Assembly (NCBI RefSeq): GCF_000012985.1
Contig: NC_007645.1
Location: 2,448,501 to 2,512,500 of the forward strand
Source of the DNA: Hahella chejuensis KCTC 2396
GTDB taxonomy: Bacteria > Pseudomonadota > Gammaproteobacteria > Pseudomonadales > Oleiphilaceae
Reading direction: 5' to 3'
Length of the DNA: 64,000 nt
Shown piece by piece: positions 47,191-58,895 of the stretch. The notes under the pieces are model-generated. The model saw nothing but the letters and a program-made list of their open reading frames with translations. It was not told where the DNA came from and made no database searches. Made by a program: the position numbers and the translations under genes. Positions within the stretch are counted from its first letter, which is position 1. Each line of letters starts with the position of its first letter.

Positions 47191-47679
47191 ATGATGATTT
47201 GGGCCGATTGGGTCATTATTGGAATTATTGGTTTATCCACGGTAGTCAGCCTGGTCAGAGGCTTCGTCAAAGAGGCGCTTTCTCTGGTTACCTGGGTTCT
47301 CGCATTTATTGTGGCGCGCATGTTTTATGTGCATTTGGCCACGCTGCTGGAAGGGCTTATCTCCGTACCTTCCGTCAGGCTGATCGCAGCCTTTGTCATA
47401 CTTTTCATTGTGACGCTCATCATCGGCGCGTTACTGAACCATTTGATTTCCGCATTGGTGAAGTCCACAGGCCTGTCCGGTACCGATCGTACCCTGGGTA
47501 TGGCGTTTGGAATGATCCGGGGCGTGGTGTTGGTTGTCGTGGTCGTGGCGCTGTTGCGACTGACTCCCGTCGTACAGGACCCTTGGTGGTCGGAATCGAC
47601 CTTAATTCCCCATTTTGAAAAACTGGAAGCTTGGTCGCGGTCGGTCTTCGGAGACCCCATAGCGTCTATGCTTACATAA
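47191..47679 (+). CDS. cvpA: CvpA family protein
   Basis: A 162-residue inner-membrane protein with four predicted spans (ADWVIIGIIGLSTVVSLVRG at the start, then three more). The family is named for colicin V production, but its true role is unsettled; links to envelope stress have been suggested. Two ATG codons in tandem (47191, 47194) follow AGGA. It lies directly before purF, the conserved arrangement. Confidence 0.93.
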   Translation: MMIWADWVIIGIIGLSTVVSLVRGFVKEALSLVTWVLAFIVARMFYVHLATLLEGLISVPSVRLIAAFVILFIVTLIIGALLNHLISALVKSTGLSGTDRTLGMAFGMIRGVVLVVVVVALLRLTPVVQDPWWSESTLIPHFEKLEAWSRSVFGDPIASMLT

Positions 47680-47723
47680 AACGCTTAAATTTTGCGCGAG
47701 ATTCAAAGACGAGGTAACCATAC

Positions 47724-49244
47724 ATGTGCGGTATTGTTGGTATTGTGGGTAAAGCGAATGTTAATCAGGACCTTTACGACGCACTCACCGTGTTACAACA
47801 TCGTGGCCAGGACGCCGCGGGAATCGTTACCTTCCAGGACGACCGTTTTTTCCTGAGAAAGGACAACGGTCTTGTGCGCGACGTGTTCCGCACCCGTCAT
47901 ATGATGCGTCTGGTTGGCAACGTGGGCATCGGCCATGTTCGCTATCCCACGGCGGGTTCTTCCAGTTCTGCGGAAGCCCAGCCTTTTTATGTGAATTCTC
48001 CTTACGGCATTACGCTGGCTCATAACGGCAACCTCACTAATGCGGAAGAGTTGGCGCGCGATATCTTTCGCACCGACCTGCGCCACGTCAACACCAGCTC
48101 CGACTCTGAAGTGCTCCTGAATATTTTCGCTCATGAGCTGCAGAAACTGGGCAAACTGGTGCCGGAAAAAGACGACGTGTTTGCGGCGGTCAAAGCTGTT
48201 CATAAACGCGTGAAAGGCGCCTACGCCGTCATCGCCATGATTACCGGCTATGGCATTGTCGCGTTCCGTGACCCCAACGGTATTCGTCCAGCCTGCTTCG
48301 GCAAGCGCGAGACTGCGAAGGGACCGGAGTACATGATCGCCTCCGAAAGCGTGGCGCTCAGCGCGCTGGGCTTCGAGCTGCAACGGGACATCGCCCCGGG
48401 CGAAGCGGTATACGTCGAGACCGACGGCAGTCTGCACACGCAACAGTGCGCGGAAAATCCGAAACTGAACCCCTGTATTTTCGAGTACGTGTACTTCGCC
48501 AGACCCGATTCCATCATGGACGGCATTTCCGTCTACAAGGCGCGTTTGCGCATGGGGGATCACCTGGCCGAGAAGATCCATCGTCTGCGGCCAGATCATG
48601 ACATTGATGTGGTGATGCCGATTCCCGACACCAGCCGCACTTCCGCCATGCAAATGGCGTTAAGTCTGGGAGTGAAATACCGGGAAGGCTTTATCAAGAA
48701 CCGCTACATTGGTCGCACTTTTATCATGCCGGGCCAAAACCAGCGTAAGAAGTCCGTGCGCCAGAAGCTGAATCCGATTGCCTTGGAATTCCGCGGCAAG
48801 AACGTGCTGTTGGTGGATGACTCCATCGTGCGCGGCACCACCTGTCGTGAAATCGTGCAGATGGCCCGGGACGCCGGCGCCAAGAAAGTCTATTTCGCCT
48901 CTGCGGCGCCGGCGGTGCGCTATCCCAACGTGTATGGCATCGACATGCCTTCCGCCAACGAGTTGATCGCTCACGGCCGTACGACGGAAGAGGTGCAGGA
49001 ATTGATTGGCGCGGATTGGCTGGTGTATCAGGACCTGGAAGACTTGGTGTCTTGTGCTCTGGAAGGTAATCCGAATATAGAAAAATTCGATTGCTCTGTG
49101 TTCGACGGCGACTATGTGACTGGCGATGTGAATGACGAGTATCTCCAGCGACTGGAGGCTATCCGCAATGACAGCAGCAAGTCCAAGCGTGAGCAGGAAC
49201 TGATGATGGCGCAAGCGCCCCTGGACCTGCACAACGACAACTGA
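47724..49244 (+). CDS. purF: Amidophosphoribosyltransferase
   Basis: The 506-residue committed enzyme of purine synthesis, making phosphoribosylamine from PRPP and glutamine. Cys2 of [10 protein letters not shown] is the glutaminase nucleophile, with [14 protein letters not shown] in the glutaminase domain. The PRPP loop [17 protein letters not shown] lies near residue 365. No PurR-type operator was seen in the 44 bases before it, so it is probably co-transcribed with cvpA. Confidence 0.96.
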   Translation: MCGIVGIVGKANVNQDLYDALTVLQHRGQDAAGIVTFQDDRFFLRKDNGLVRDVFRTRHMMRLVGNVGIGHVRYPTAGSSSSAEAQPFYVNSPYGITLAHNGNLTNAEELARDIFRTDLRHVNTSSDSEVLLNIFAHELQKLGKLVPEKDDVFAAVKAVHKRVKGAYAVIAMITGYGIVAFRDPNGIRPACFGKRETAKGPEYMIASESVALSALGFELQRDIAPGEAVYVETDGSLHTQQCAENPKLNPCIFEYVYFARPDSIMDGISVYKARLRMGDHLAEKIHRLRPDHDIDVVMPIPDTSRTSAMQMALSLGVKYREGFIKNRYIGRTFIMPGQNQRKKSVRQKLNPIALEFRGKNVLLVDDSIVRGTTCREIVQMARDAGAKKVYFASAAPAVRYPNVYGIDMPSANELIAHGRTTEEVQELIGADWLVYQDLEDLVSCALEGNPNIEKFDCSVFDGDYVTGDVNDEYLQRLEAIRNDSSKSKREQELMMAQAPLDLHNDN

Positions 49245-49256
49245 TCGCTTGTGCAC

Positions 49257-49279
49257 GACGCCGGTCGCATACCGGCGTC
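49257..49279 (+). terminator. Terminator-like hairpin after purF
   Basis: GACGCCGGT and ACCGGCGTC form a perfect 9-bp stem around CGCAT, 12 bases after the purF stop. There is no T-run behind it, so it may be Rho-assisted or a stability hairpin. Confidence 0.5.
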
Positions 49280-49280
49280 A

Positions 49281-49337
49281 GTCGCTCTACTGTCTATTTA
49301 GTTTTACTACGATCTATTCGGTCGCACTACTGTCCAT
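49281..49337 (+). repeat. Direct repeat pair between purF and metZ
   Basis: Two 17-base copies of GTCGCnCTACTGTCnAT, at 49281-49297 and 49321-49337, agree at 15 positions and start exactly 40 bases apart. They lie about 110-165 bases before the metZ start, so tandem operator sites for a metZ regulator are possible. Confidence 0.45.
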
Positions 49338-49445
49338 GCTGCGGTCAATTCAATAGACTGCACGGAACAACACTATTGCGCCGGATAGGGGAGGGCGCTC
49401 ACTTGCTCTCCTCAGGCGGTCCCACTTCTTATCCAGGAACAAACG

Positions 49446-50669
49446 ATGTCAGGCAGAAAAACTGAAACCCGTGAGCTTCTGTTGCCCCCGGAGGTAGACT
49501 GGCGCGACGCCACGCAAGCGATTCGCGCGGGACAGATCCGCACTCAGGAGCAAGAGCATGCGGAAGTGATTTATCCCACTTCCAGCTACGTTTTCAAGTC
49601 GGCGGCGGAAGCTGCCGCGACGTTCGCCGGCGATAATCCCGGTAATGTCTATTCGCGCTACACCAATCCCACCGTGCGCATGTTTGAAGAGCGTCTGGCG
49701 GCGCTGGAAGGGGCGGAAAACTGTGTGGCGACTGCTTCCGGCATGGCGGCGATTGTGTCCGCCTGCATGGCCCTGCTGAAAAGCGGCGACCATGTGATCT
49801 GCTCCCGTAACGTATTCGGCACGACTCACGCCGTGTTCGATAAATACATGAAAAAGTTCGGCGTGGAGACCACTTTTGTCCCACTCACGGATATGGAAGG
49901 CTGGCGGGCGGCGGTGAAGCCCAATACCCGCTTGCTGTTTATCGAGACGCCGTCCAATCCCTTGAATGAAGTGGCGGATATCGCGAGCCTGGCGCAATTG
50001 GCGCACGCCAATGGGGCTTTGCTGGCGGTGGACAATTGTTTCTGTACGCCAGTGCTGCAAAAACCGCTGAGCCTGGGGGCGGATTTAGTCATTCATTCGG
50101 CGACTAAGTATCTGGACGGCCAGGGGCGTTGCCTGGGCGGCGCGGTGGTAGGCGATAAGGCTTTAACGTCAGAAGTGCTGGCGTTCTTGCGCTCCGGCGG
50201 TTTCACGATGAGCCCCTTCAACGCCTGGGTGTTTCTGAAGGGCCTGGAGACGCTGCCAATCCGGATGAAGGCGCATTGTGAGAACGGCATGAAAGTCGCG
50301 CAGTGGCTGAATGAACAAAGCTGGGTGGAGACTGTTCACTACTGCGGACTGCCTGACCATCCCGGACATGAATTGGCCACCCGACAGCAGAAGGGATATG
50401 GCGGCGTACTGTCCTTCAGAGTTAAAGGCGGAAGAGAGCAGGCCTGGGCGTTTATCGACAACACCAAGTGGATCTCCATCACTGCTAACTTGGGAGACGT
50501 TAAGTCCACGATGACGCATCCGGCGACCACCACTCACGGGCGTCTTTCCGATGATGACAAAGCGTTGGCGGGCATTTCCGAGAATCTGATTCGTCTCTGC
50601 GTGGGGCTGGAGGATTTTGAGGATATTCGCGACGATCTGCTGGCCGGCGCAGCGGCGTTGGGCGCTTGA
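49446..50669 (+). CDS. metZ: O-succinylhomoserine sulfhydrylase
   Basis: A 407-residue PLP enzyme of the Cys/Met metabolism family that makes homocysteine directly from O-succinylhomoserine and sulfide. YSRYTNPTVRMFEERLAALE and ATASGMAAIVSACMALLKSG are the PLP and substrate segments, and the Schiff-base lysine is in LVIHSATKYLDGQGRCLGG near residue 218. AGGA precedes the ATG. Cystathionine gamma-synthase is related, but the position after purF and the sequence favour MetZ as in Pseudomonas. Confidence 0.92.
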   Translation: MSGRKTETRELLLPPEVDWRDATQAIRAGQIRTQEQEHAEVIYPTSSYVFKSAAEAAATFAGDNPGNVYSRYTNPTVRMFEERLAALEGAENCVATASGMAAIVSACMALLKSGDHVICSRNVFGTTHAVFDKYMKKFGVETTFVPLTDMEGWRAAVKPNTRLLFIETPSNPLNEVADIASLAQLAHANGALLAVDNCFCTPVLQKPLSLGADLVIHSATKYLDGQGRCLGGAVVGDKALTSEVLAFLRSGGFTMSPFNAWVFLKGLETLPIRMKAHCENGMKVAQWLNEQSWVETVHYCGLPDHPGHELATRQQKGYGGVLSFRVKGGREQAWAFIDNTKWISITANLGDVKSTMTHPATTTHGRLSDDDKALAGISENLIRLCVGLEDFEDIRDDLLAGAAALGA

Positions 50670-50911
50670 TTTCGACCGCCGGGGCGGCTCAAAGCCCTGG
50701 CGTTTTCCGTCTGATCCCGCCTGACATGACCCACAGCCTGTCGAAAAATGCATCTCCCGCCAATCTGAGCTAGAATAAAATCAATATAAACAAATAGATA
50801 GGGCGCAATTTTAATTTTTGGCGTTAAATTCTATTAATGCGCGGTTAAGCTGGGTTCACCTAGACTCCCGGCTTGTGTACACTACTGAATATTTAGCCAG
50901 CTAAAATCCTT

Positions 50912-53404
50912 ATGCCAGCAGATATAGAAGACAACAGAGCGAAACGCTACCTGGAGCAAGGGGTCCGCGAGGGCGTGCTTATCGCTTGTGTTACCATCGC
51001 CGTTTATCTGGTGTTGGCCCTGGTCTCGTACAATCCATCAGACCCTGGCTGGACCAGCACGGGGCAGCATTCTCAAGTGGTCAATTACGCTGGGCGCGTC
51101 GGCGCCTGGATTTCCGATGTATTGCTGTATTTCTTCGGTTACGTTGCGTATTTATTCCCCTTTCTGTTTGTTCTGCGTTCGGTGCAACTGTTCCGTCAAC
51201 GTCATATGCGTCATCCCATTAATTGGTGGATGGTGGTTATACGCGTCGTTGGGTTGATCGTTCTTGTCCTGTCCACCTGTTCGCTGCTGACCATGTATTC
51301 CGTGAGCGGCCTGAATTCCAGCTCTGGCGGTATTGTCGGCGCGGAAGTCGCCGGGATGGCCGTTGACACGTTCAACATTATTGGCAGCACGCTGGTATGG
51401 GTGGCGCTGTCTTTATTTGGTTTCAGCATCGCCACCGGTTTGTCCTGGCTTAAGATCATGGACTGGGTCGGCGCCAGGACTCTGGCGTTGTTCCGTCGCA
51501 TCGGCGAAGAGTTTTCGTCTGCGAAAGCGAAGATGGGAGAGCGTGCGGAAGCTCGTCGTGAAGAGAAAGTCAGATTAGAAGCCGAGGCTCCGCCTCCCAA
51601 GCCTAAAAAGGCGAAACGGGAAACGAAAGACTTCGACGATGAAGACGATCGGATTCCGTTGCTGGACTCTCGGGTAAACGTCCCTGAAGAACAAGAGACC
51701 AAGAAACGCTCTCTACTGGGATTCGGCAAAAAGAAAGCCGAGGCCAAGGTTGAGCCCAGTCTGGGCGACACCATGGACGTGGATAGCGATACGCCTGCGG
51801 ATAAGAAGATCAAGATCCTGCCGTTCCAGAAAGAAGCGGGGGGCGATAGCAAGCGGGCCAAGCGCGCGTCTCAGCCTTCGCTGTTTAACTTTGCGGAAGG
51901 CCCGTTGCCGTCACTGAATCTGCTTGATCCGCCCGAATCTTCCAAGAAAGGCGGTTACTCGCCTGAGGTGCTGGAAAATATGTCGCGCCTGCTGGAAGTG
52001 AAGTTGAACGACTTTGGCGTCGTCGCCGAGGTTGTGGAGGTGAATCCCGGTCCGGTTATCACCCGGTTTGAAATCCAGCCGGCGCCTGGCGTCAAAGTCA
52101 GTCGCATCAGCAATCTGGCCAAGGACCTTGCCCGTTCACTGGCGGTGATCAGCGTGCGCGTAGTGGAAGTCATTCCCGGCAAATCCGTGGTGGGCATTGA
52201 AATTCCCAATGAAAACCGGGACATCGTGCGGTTGCGCGAAGTGCTGTCTTCCAAAGCCTACGATGATTCCAGCTCGCCCCTGTCATTGGGACTGGGCAAC
52301 GATATTGCGGGTAATCCGGTCGTCGCCAATCTGGCGAAAATGCCGCACTTGCTGGTGGCGGGCACCACAGGCTCCGGTAAGTCCGTGGGCGTGAACGCCA
52401 TGTTGATCAGTATGCTATACAAGGCGACGCCTGAAGAGCTGCGGTTGATTATGATCGACCCCAAAATGTTGGAGCTGTCCATCTACGACGGTATTCCCCA
52501 TCTGCTCACGCCAGTAGTGACGGACATGAAAGAAGCCGCCAATGCGCTGCGTTGGTGTGTGGGGGAAATGGAGCGTCGTTATCGTCTCATGGCTGCGATG
52601 GGGGTGAGGAATATCGCTGGCTTTAACAAGGTCGTGAAGGACGCTATCACTGCTGGCGAGCCCATTCGCGACCCGCTGTGGAAGCCGGGCGACAATGCGC
52701 TGGAAGAAGAGCCGCCGATGCTGACCACGCTGCCCTTCGTGGTGGTGGTCGTGGACGAATTCGCTGATATGATGATGATCGTCGGCAAAAAAGTGGAAGA
52801 GTTGATCGCCCGTATCGCCCAAAAAGCGCGGGCGGCGGGAATTCATTTGATTCTGGCGACCCAGCGTCCGTCAGTGGACGTCATTACCGGCCTGATCAAA
52901 GCCAACGTGCCAACCCGTATGGCGTTTCAGGTGTCGTCCAAGATCGACTCCCGTACTATTTTGGATCAAGGCGGCGCCGAGCAGCTGCTGGGGCACGGCG
53001 ACATGCTGTATTTGCCTCCGGGTACCGGTTTGCCTATCCGCGTCCATGGCGCTTTTGTCGACGATGATGAAGTGCATCGCGTGGTGGATGACTGGAAACA
53101 GCGGGGCGAGCCTGACTACCTTGATGAAATTCTCGACGGCGCCACCGATAGCGAGTTTGTCGCCAGCTTCGATGGCGGCGGCGACAATAACAATGGCACG
53201 GAAAAAGACGACCTGTTCGATCAGGCTGTGGCGTTTGTGACGGAAAGTCGCAAGGCGTCCATATCCGCGGTGCAGCGTCGTCTGAAAATAGGTTACAACA
53301 GGGCGGCCAATCTGGTGGACGCGATGGAATCGGCGGGCGTCATCTCGTCAGCCGGCCATAACGGCTCCCGGGAAGTTTTGGCTCCACCTCCTCCTAGAGA
53401 TTGA
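50912..53404 (+). CDS. ftsK: DNA translocase FtsK
   Basis: An 830-residue septal DNA pump for chromosome dimer resolution and segregation. Four N-terminal membrane segments (about residues 22-180) are followed by a fairly short charged linker (about 190-330) and then the motor. Walker A GTTGSGKS lies at residues 484-491 and [12 protein letters not shown] is Walker B. The C-terminal gamma winged helix ([20 protein letters not shown]) reads KOPS sites. No clear ribosome-binding site stands before the ATG. The 242-base gap upstream is AT-rich and probably promoter DNA. Confidence 0.95.
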   Translation: MPADIEDNRAKRYLEQGVREGVLIACVTIAVYLVLALVSYNPSDPGWTSTGQHSQVVNYAGRVGAWISDVLLYFFGYVAYLFPFLFVLRSVQLFRQRHMRHPINWWMVVIRVVGLIVLVLSTCSLLTMYSVSGLNSSSGGIVGAEVAGMAVDTFNIIGSTLVWVALSLFGFSIATGLSWLKIMDWVGARTLALFRRIGEEFSSAKAKMGERAEARREEKVRLEAEAPPPKPKKAKRETKDFDDEDDRIPLLDSRVNVPEEQETKKRSLLGFGKKKAEAKVEPSLGDTMDVDSDTPADKKIKILPFQKEAGGDSKRAKRASQPSLFNFAEGPLPSLNLLDPPESSKKGGYSPEVLENMSRLLEVKLNDFGVVAEVVEVNPGPVITRFEIQPAPGVKVSRISNLAKDLARSLAVISVRVVEVIPGKSVVGIEIPNENRDIVRLREVLSSKAYDDSSSPLSLGLGNDIAGNPVVANLAKMPHLLVAGTTGSGKSVGVNAMLISMLYKATPEELRLIMIDPKMLELSIYDGIPHLLTPVVTDMKEAANALRWCVGEMERRYRLMAAMGVRNIAGFNKVVKDAITAGEPIRDPLWKPGDNALEEEPPMLTTLPFVVVVVDEFADMMMIVGKKVEELIARIAQKARAAGIHLILATQRPSVDVITGLIKANVPTRMAFQVSSKIDSRTILDQGGAEQLLGHGDMLYLPPGTGLPIRVHGAFVDDDEVHRVVDDWKQRGEPDYLDEILDGATDSEFVASFDGGGDNNNGTEKDDLFDQAVAFVTESRKASISAVQRRLKIGYNRAANLVDAMESAGVISSAGHNGSREVLAPPPPRD

Positions 53405-53409
53405 TATCC

Positions 53410-54039
53410 ATGAAATTATTGAAACTACTCTCCGTGGCGGCGTTGAGCGCCGCCAGTATGATGGCGAATGCGGCGGGCGTGGATGCGCTCTCCGGTCTTT
53501 TAAAAAATGTAGAAACCTTTACCGCCAATTTCACCCAAACGATGCGTTCTCAAAGCGGGCAGGTGTTGCAGGAAGTAACCGGCACTTTGAAGGCCAAGCG
53601 CCCGGGATTGTTCTTCTGGAAAACCAGGGCTCCATTGGAGCAGACCATCGTGACGGACGGTCAACAGGTTTGGATCTACGATCCGGATCTGGAGCAGGTC
53701 ACTATTCAGCACCTGTCGCAGCAACTTTCCAACACCCCGGCGCTGCTGCTTAGCGGAGAAGTCGGAAAGATTGATGAACAGTATCAGGTCGAGCAGCAAC
53801 CGGAATCTCAGCCGGGGCAGGTGGATTTCCTGCTGCGTCCAAAAGGCGTTGACTCTCTGTTCGACACGCTGCAACTGAGCTTTGTCAATGATCAGCTGGT
53901 GAGTATGAAGCTGAAGGACTCTCTTGGTCAGCAAACCAGTCTTTTTTTCACTGCGGTTTCAGTCAATCAAACTATCAGCGAAAAAGCGTTTCACTTTGAG
54001 ATTCCCGATGGCGTAGACGTTATCCGGGAGGCGCCTTGA
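53410..54039 (+). CDS. lolA: Outer-membrane lipoprotein carrier protein
   Basis: A 209-residue periplasmic chaperone that takes lipoproteins from LolCDE to LolB. The ATG at 53410 gives a normal signal peptide ([20 protein letters not shown], cleavage after the AxA at about residue 22). The TTG at 53401 would add three residues only. The fold signatures [19 protein letters not shown] and [20 protein letters not shown] are clear. It sits 5 bases after ftsK and overlaps rarA by four. Confidence 0.93.
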   Translation: MKLLKLLSVAALSAASMMANAAGVDALSGLLKNVETFTANFTQTMRSQSGQVLQEVTGTLKAKRPGLFFWKTRAPLEQTIVTDGQQVWIYDPDLEQVTIQHLSQQLSNTPALLLSGEVGKIDEQYQVEQQPESQPGQVDFLLRPKGVDSLFDTLQLSFVNDQLVSMKLKDSLGQQTSLFFTAVSVNQTISEKAFHFEIPDGVDVIREAP

Positions 54040-55382
54040 CGCTAAACCTGTTTGAATCGGAAGAACGCCGTCGGAGTGCGCAGTATGCGCCTCTGGCGGC
54101 GCGAATGCGTCCCCGCGTTATTGATGAGTATATTGGGCAGACGCATCTGCTGGATGCAGATAAACCGTTACGCAAGGCGCTGGAGCGCGATCAACTGCAC
54201 TCGGTTATATTCTGGGGGCCGCCTGGAGTAGGCAAAACCTCTCTCGCCCGGCTGGTGGCGGGATACACCGGCGCAGAATTTATAACCTTGTCCGCCGTAC
54301 AAAGCGGGGTCAAGGAAATCCGAGAGGTCAGCCAGCGCGCCCGCGCGAATTCACAAAGCGGACGCAAAACCATTGTGTTCGTGGACGAAGTCCATCGTTT
54401 CAACAAATCCCAGCAAGACGCCTTTCTTCCTTACGTCGAGGAGGGCGCTTTTGTGTTTATCGGCGCCACCACGGAAAACCCCTCTTTTGAGCTGAATAAC
54501 GCCTTGTTGTCGCGGGCGCGGGTGTATCCGCTAAAGCCGCTCACTATTGATGATTTAACGGCGCTATTGCAGCGAGCCCTGTCCGATGCGGAAAACGGCT
54601 TGGGGCAAACATCCTGGAGCTATGACGCCGACCTGTTGCGGATGATCGCGGAAGCCGCCAACGGCGATGCGAGACAGGCGCTGAACATACTTGAAACCAT
54701 GTCTGATCTGGCGGACCCGGGCGAGCAGGGTGGGATTCTCTCGCGTGAGCTTCTGGCGTCGGTAATGCAGGTTTCACTAAAACGCTTCGACAAAGGCGGA
54801 GATGCGTTCTACGATCAGATCTCCGCATTGCACAAATCCGTGCGCGGCTCCAACCCTGACGGCGCCCTGTATTGGTTCGCCCGTATGCTGAACGGGGGCT
54901 GCGATCCTTTGTACGTCGCCCGCCGTGTGGTGCGGATGGCAAGCGAGGATATCGGCAACGCCGATCCGCGGGGTTTGGATCTCGCGCTTTCTGCCTGGGA
55001 CGTGCAAGAGCGCCTGGGCTCTCCGGAAGGGGAGCTGGCGATTGCGCAGGCGATTGTTTATCTGGCGTGCGCGCCGAAGAGCAATGCGGTCTATAGCGCG
55101 TTTAACGCCGCGATGAAATTGGCGGCGGAATCGCCGGATTATCCAGTTCCCGTTCATTTACGCAATGCGCCGACCAAGTTGATGAAGGAAATGGGCTACG
55201 GCAAAGAATACCGTTATGCTCATGACGAACCCGGAGCCTATGCGGCCGGCGAGACGTATTTGCCCGAAGAGCTGGACGGCTTGCGTCTGTACCACCCGGT
55301 GGAGCGGGGACTGGAAAGCAAAGTTAAGGAAAAGCTGGAATACCTGCGGAGTCTGGACGAAGCGTATCAGAACCGCTCCTGA
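54036..55382 (+). CDS. rarA: Replication-associated recombination protein A
   Basis: A 448-residue AAA+ ATPase (MgsA/RarA, related to clamp loaders) acting at stalled replication forks. The start is a TTG overlapping the lolA stop, with GGGAGG just upstream. Walker [10 protein letters not shown] is near residues 62-70, Walker [20 protein letters not shown] follows, then the sensor [17 protein letters not shown]. The C-terminal tetramerisation part is complete ([20 protein letters not shown]). Confidence 0.93.
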   Translation: MTLNLFESEERRRSAQYAPLAARMRPRVIDEYIGQTHLLDADKPLRKALERDQLHSVIFWGPPGVGKTSLARLVAGYTGAEFITLSAVQSGVKEIREVSQRARANSQSGRKTIVFVDEVHRFNKSQQDAFLPYVEEGAFVFIGATTENPSFELNNALLSRARVYPLKPLTIDDLTALLQRALSDAENGLGQTSWSYDADLLRMIAEAANGDARQALNILETMSDLADPGEQGGILSRELLASVMQVSLKRFDKGGDAFYDQISALHKSVRGSNPDGALYWFARMLNGGCDPLYVARRVVRMASEDIGNADPRGLDLALSAWDVQERLGSPEGELAIAQAIVYLACAPKSNAVYSAFNAAMKLAAESPDYPVPVHLRNAPTKLMKEMGYGKEYRYAHDEPGAYAAGETYLPEELDGLRLYHPVERGLESKVKEKLEYLRSLDEAYQNRS

Positions 55383-55409
55383 ATCACCTGAAATCTGTCC
55401 GTGATCATT

Positions 55410-55793
55410 ATGAGCGTCCCCCATCTTGTGTATGTTGCTCTTGGCGGCGCGCTTGGCGCCGTCAGCCGGTATTTAATCGTGGCCTGGGTCAGTAACGTAG
55501 CAGGCGCCAAATTTCCCTGGGGCACGCTGGCGGTCAATCTGCTTGGCTCTTTTCTTCTCGGGACGGCTTTTGTGTATGTGGTGGAGAAACTGCATGGACA
55601 ACCCGAGCTGCGATCTTTGATAATGGTGGGTTTTTTAGGGGCGTTGACCACGTTTTCCACCTTTTCGCTGGAAGCCTGGAGCCTGATGCAAAGCGATCAG
55701 CTATTGCAAGGCCTCGCCTATATTTTAATGAGCGTTATACTATGCCTCTTCGCCGTGAGCGCAGGTATCGCTCTGACCCGGCTTATTCTTTGA
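55410..55793 (+). CDS. crcB: Fluoride efflux channel
   Basis: A 127-residue four-span membrane protein of the CrcB/Fluc family exporting fluoride as a dual-topology dimer. Signatures are GGALGAVSRY, GTLAVNLLGSFLLGT and GFLGALTTFSTFSLE with the conserved pore Phe residues. The ATG at 55410 is preferred over a GTG at 55401 because it gives the usual N-terminus. No fluoride riboswitch fits in the 27 bases after rarA, so it depends on operon transcription. Confidence 0.92.
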   Translation: MSVPHLVYVALGGALGAVSRYLIVAWVSNVAGAKFPWGTLAVNLLGSFLLGTAFVYVVEKLHGQPELRSLIMVGFLGALTTFSTFSLEAWSLMQSDQLLQGLAYILMSVILCLFAVSAGIALTRLIL

Positions 55794-55798
55794 TTTAA

Positions 55799-57100
<1,302 letters not shown>

Positions 57101-57108
57101 GGTAATTG

Positions 57109-58518
57109 ATGTCCACACAACTACAGACCTGGGATTTTCTGCCCATATCCATGAATCTACAGGGCAGGGAGTGTCTTGTAGTTGGGGACACCGAGCAGGC
57201 GGTGCGAAAAACCGACCTGCTACTACGCGCGGGAGCCAAGGTCCGGCTCCTGGGCGACCCGCATGCGAAAGCGCTCAAGGAGAGCGCTGACGCACTCAAC
57301 GCTATTACCGTTATCCCAGACCCCTTTCATCCCGATTTGTTGCAGCTGTGCGCGGTTGTCGTCGCTGCGTCCGATTCCGCGATGTTGAATCAGCAGGTGG
57401 CGCAAGCCGCCCAGGCGCGCGGGATTCCGGTCAATGTCGTCGAACAGCCGGAATTAAGCAGTTTTATCTTTCCTTCTATTATCGATCGTCATCCGGTGCT
57501 GGTATCCGTCACCAGTTCCGGCGGCGCGCCCGTATTGACCCGTTTGTTGCGCAACCGACTTGAGTCGCTGATCCCTCATGGTTTCGGCAGACTGGCGGAT
57601 TTGGCGATGGAGTTCAGGGATAAGGTTCGGTCTCGTTTTGGTCATATCAATCAACGGCGTCGCTTTTGGGAGTCCGTGTTGGAAGGCGTTGTTTCTGATC
57701 TGGTGTTTTGCGGGCGCACGGACAAAGCCAGGGCGATGCTGGATGACATGTTAAGTGGTGAACAGGCGGACGCGATTAAAGATACAGGTGAAGTGTATCT
57801 GGTTGGCGCAGGGCCCGGCGATCCGGATTTGCTGACGTTTCGCGCGCTACGCTTGATGCGTCAGGCTGATGTGGTGTTGTACGACCGTCTGGTGTCGCCG
57901 CAGATTCTGGATCTGGTGCGCCGGGACGCCAAACGTATCAATGTGGGCAAAGCCCGCTCCAACCATACGCTGCCGCAACAGGAAATCAACGCTATGTTGG
58001 TGGAGTTGGCCAAGGAGGGAAAACGGGTGTTGCGTCTTAAAGGCGGCGACCCCTTTATTTTTGGTCGCGGCGGGGAGGAGATCGATCAGTTGGCGGACGC
58101 TGGCGTCCCGTTTCAGGTGGTGCCCGGAATTACCGCCGCTTCCGGATGTGCGGCTTACTCCGGTATTCCGCTCACACACAGGGATCATTCACAGTCGGTG
58201 CGTTTCGTGACCGGCCATTTGAAGTCCGACACCTGCGACCTGCCATGGCATGAGTTTGTGCAGGATAATCAGACCCTGGTGTTTTACATGGGGCTGGTGG
58301 GGCTGCCGATTATCAGTCGTGAGCTGATCGCCCATGGTATGAAGCCGTCAACGCCAATCGCTCTGGTATCCAGGGGGACTCTGCCGGATCAACAGGTGCT
58401 GGTGGGCGAGTTGGGCAATATCGCCAAGAAGGTGGAAGAGCAGCAGATTCCTGGCCCAACCATCATTATTATCGGCGATGTCGTGACCTTGCGTGATCGT
58501 TTGCGCTGGATGGATTAA
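57109..58518 (+). CDS. cysG: Siroheme synthase (trifunctional CysG)
   Basis: A 469-residue fusion making siroheme for sulfite and nitrite reductases. The N-terminal half (about residues 1-205) is the dehydrogenase/ferrochelatase domain, with a nucleotide-binding start (ECLVVGDTEQAVRKTDLLLR) and SVTSSGGAPVLTRLLRN. The C-terminal SUMT domain starts near residue 225 (VYLVGAGPGDPDLLTFRALR) and contains RLKGGDPFIFGRGGEE. GAGG six bases before the ATG supports 57109. The first glycine motif reads GDTEQA rather than the common GGGxVA, a minor deviation. Confidence 0.93.
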   Translation: MSTQLQTWDFLPISMNLQGRECLVVGDTEQAVRKTDLLLRAGAKVRLLGDPHAKALKESADALNAITVIPDPFHPDLLQLCAVVVAASDSAMLNQQVAQAAQARGIPVNVVEQPELSSFIFPSIIDRHPVLVSVTSSGGAPVLTRLLRNRLESLIPHGFGRLADLAMEFRDKVRSRFGHINQRRRFWESVLEGVVSDLVFCGRTDKARAMLDDMLSGEQADAIKDTGEVYLVGAGPGDPDLLTFRALRLMRQADVVLYDRLVSPQILDLVRRDAKRINVGKARSNHTLPQQEINAMLVELAKEGKRVLRLKGGDPFIFGRGGEEIDQLADAGVPFQVVPGITAASGCAAYSGIPLTHRDHSQSVRFVTGHLKSDTCDLPWHEFVQDNQTLVFYMGLVGLPIISRELIAHGMKPSTPIALVSRGTLPDQQVLVGELGNIAKKVEEQQIPGPTIIIIGDVVTLRDRLRWMD

Positions 58519-58528
58519 ATACTGAGTA

Positions 58529-58556
58529 CAGGCTCCGCTGTGTTAGGCGGGGCCTG
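58529..58556. terminator. Hairpin between cysG and the convergent mod operon
   Basis: CAGGCTCCGC and GCGGGGCCTG make a 10-bp stem with one wobble pair, 11 bases after the cysG stop. It lies between convergent genes. There is no long T-run on either side, so termination strength is uncertain. Confidence 0.5.
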
Positions 58557-58574
58557 AGCCGCCTTGATGGGCTC

Positions 58575-58873
58575 TCAGCGGCTTTCCCCGTTATCCGGAC
58601 GCCACAAATACGCCTCAAGCTCCTTCCGCACCTCGTTTTCCAGTAATCCCACCACGACGTCTACCCCCGCTTGTTTGAGGATATCAATGCCGGCCCCGCG
58701 ATTTTTCGGATGAGGGTCGATCATGCCGACATACAAAGTACGTATGTCTCGCTTAACCAGCGCTTGAGCGCCAACACACAACCCACCGGCGGGTTAGGGC
58801 GGCAGTGCGCGATGGCTTTTCGGCCTTCCGCGATAGCCAGCCCCATGAAGCGCTCCAGTTCTCTTGTTTCCAT
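58575..58873 (-). pseudogene. RibD/dCMP-type deaminase remnant, core deleted and frameshifted
   Basis: Two reading frames carry the two ends of one protein. The first frame starts at 58873 (METRELERFMGLAIAEGRKA, then HCRPNPPVGCVL). The second, down to 58575, reads AQALVKRDIRTLYVGMIDPH, then PKNRGAGIDILKQAGVDVVV and LLENEVRKELEAYL. These match the start and end of CMP/dCMP/RibD-family zinc deaminases. The middle, which should hold the HAE and PCxxC zinc motifs, is missing, and the frame changes at the junction near 58760-58770. The reading as a pseudogene assumes no sequencing error, but an error alone could not explain the lost 50-60 codons. It lies 22 bases after modC in the same direction. 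Confidence 0.8.
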
Positions 58874-58895
58874 TAGGTCTTCTTTTCCAAAGGGG

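Noticed and set aside
55383-55409. Fluoride riboswitch upstream of crcB
   Set aside because: Only 27 bases separate crcB from rarA, too short for the aptamer, and no such fold is visible in the rarA 3' end.
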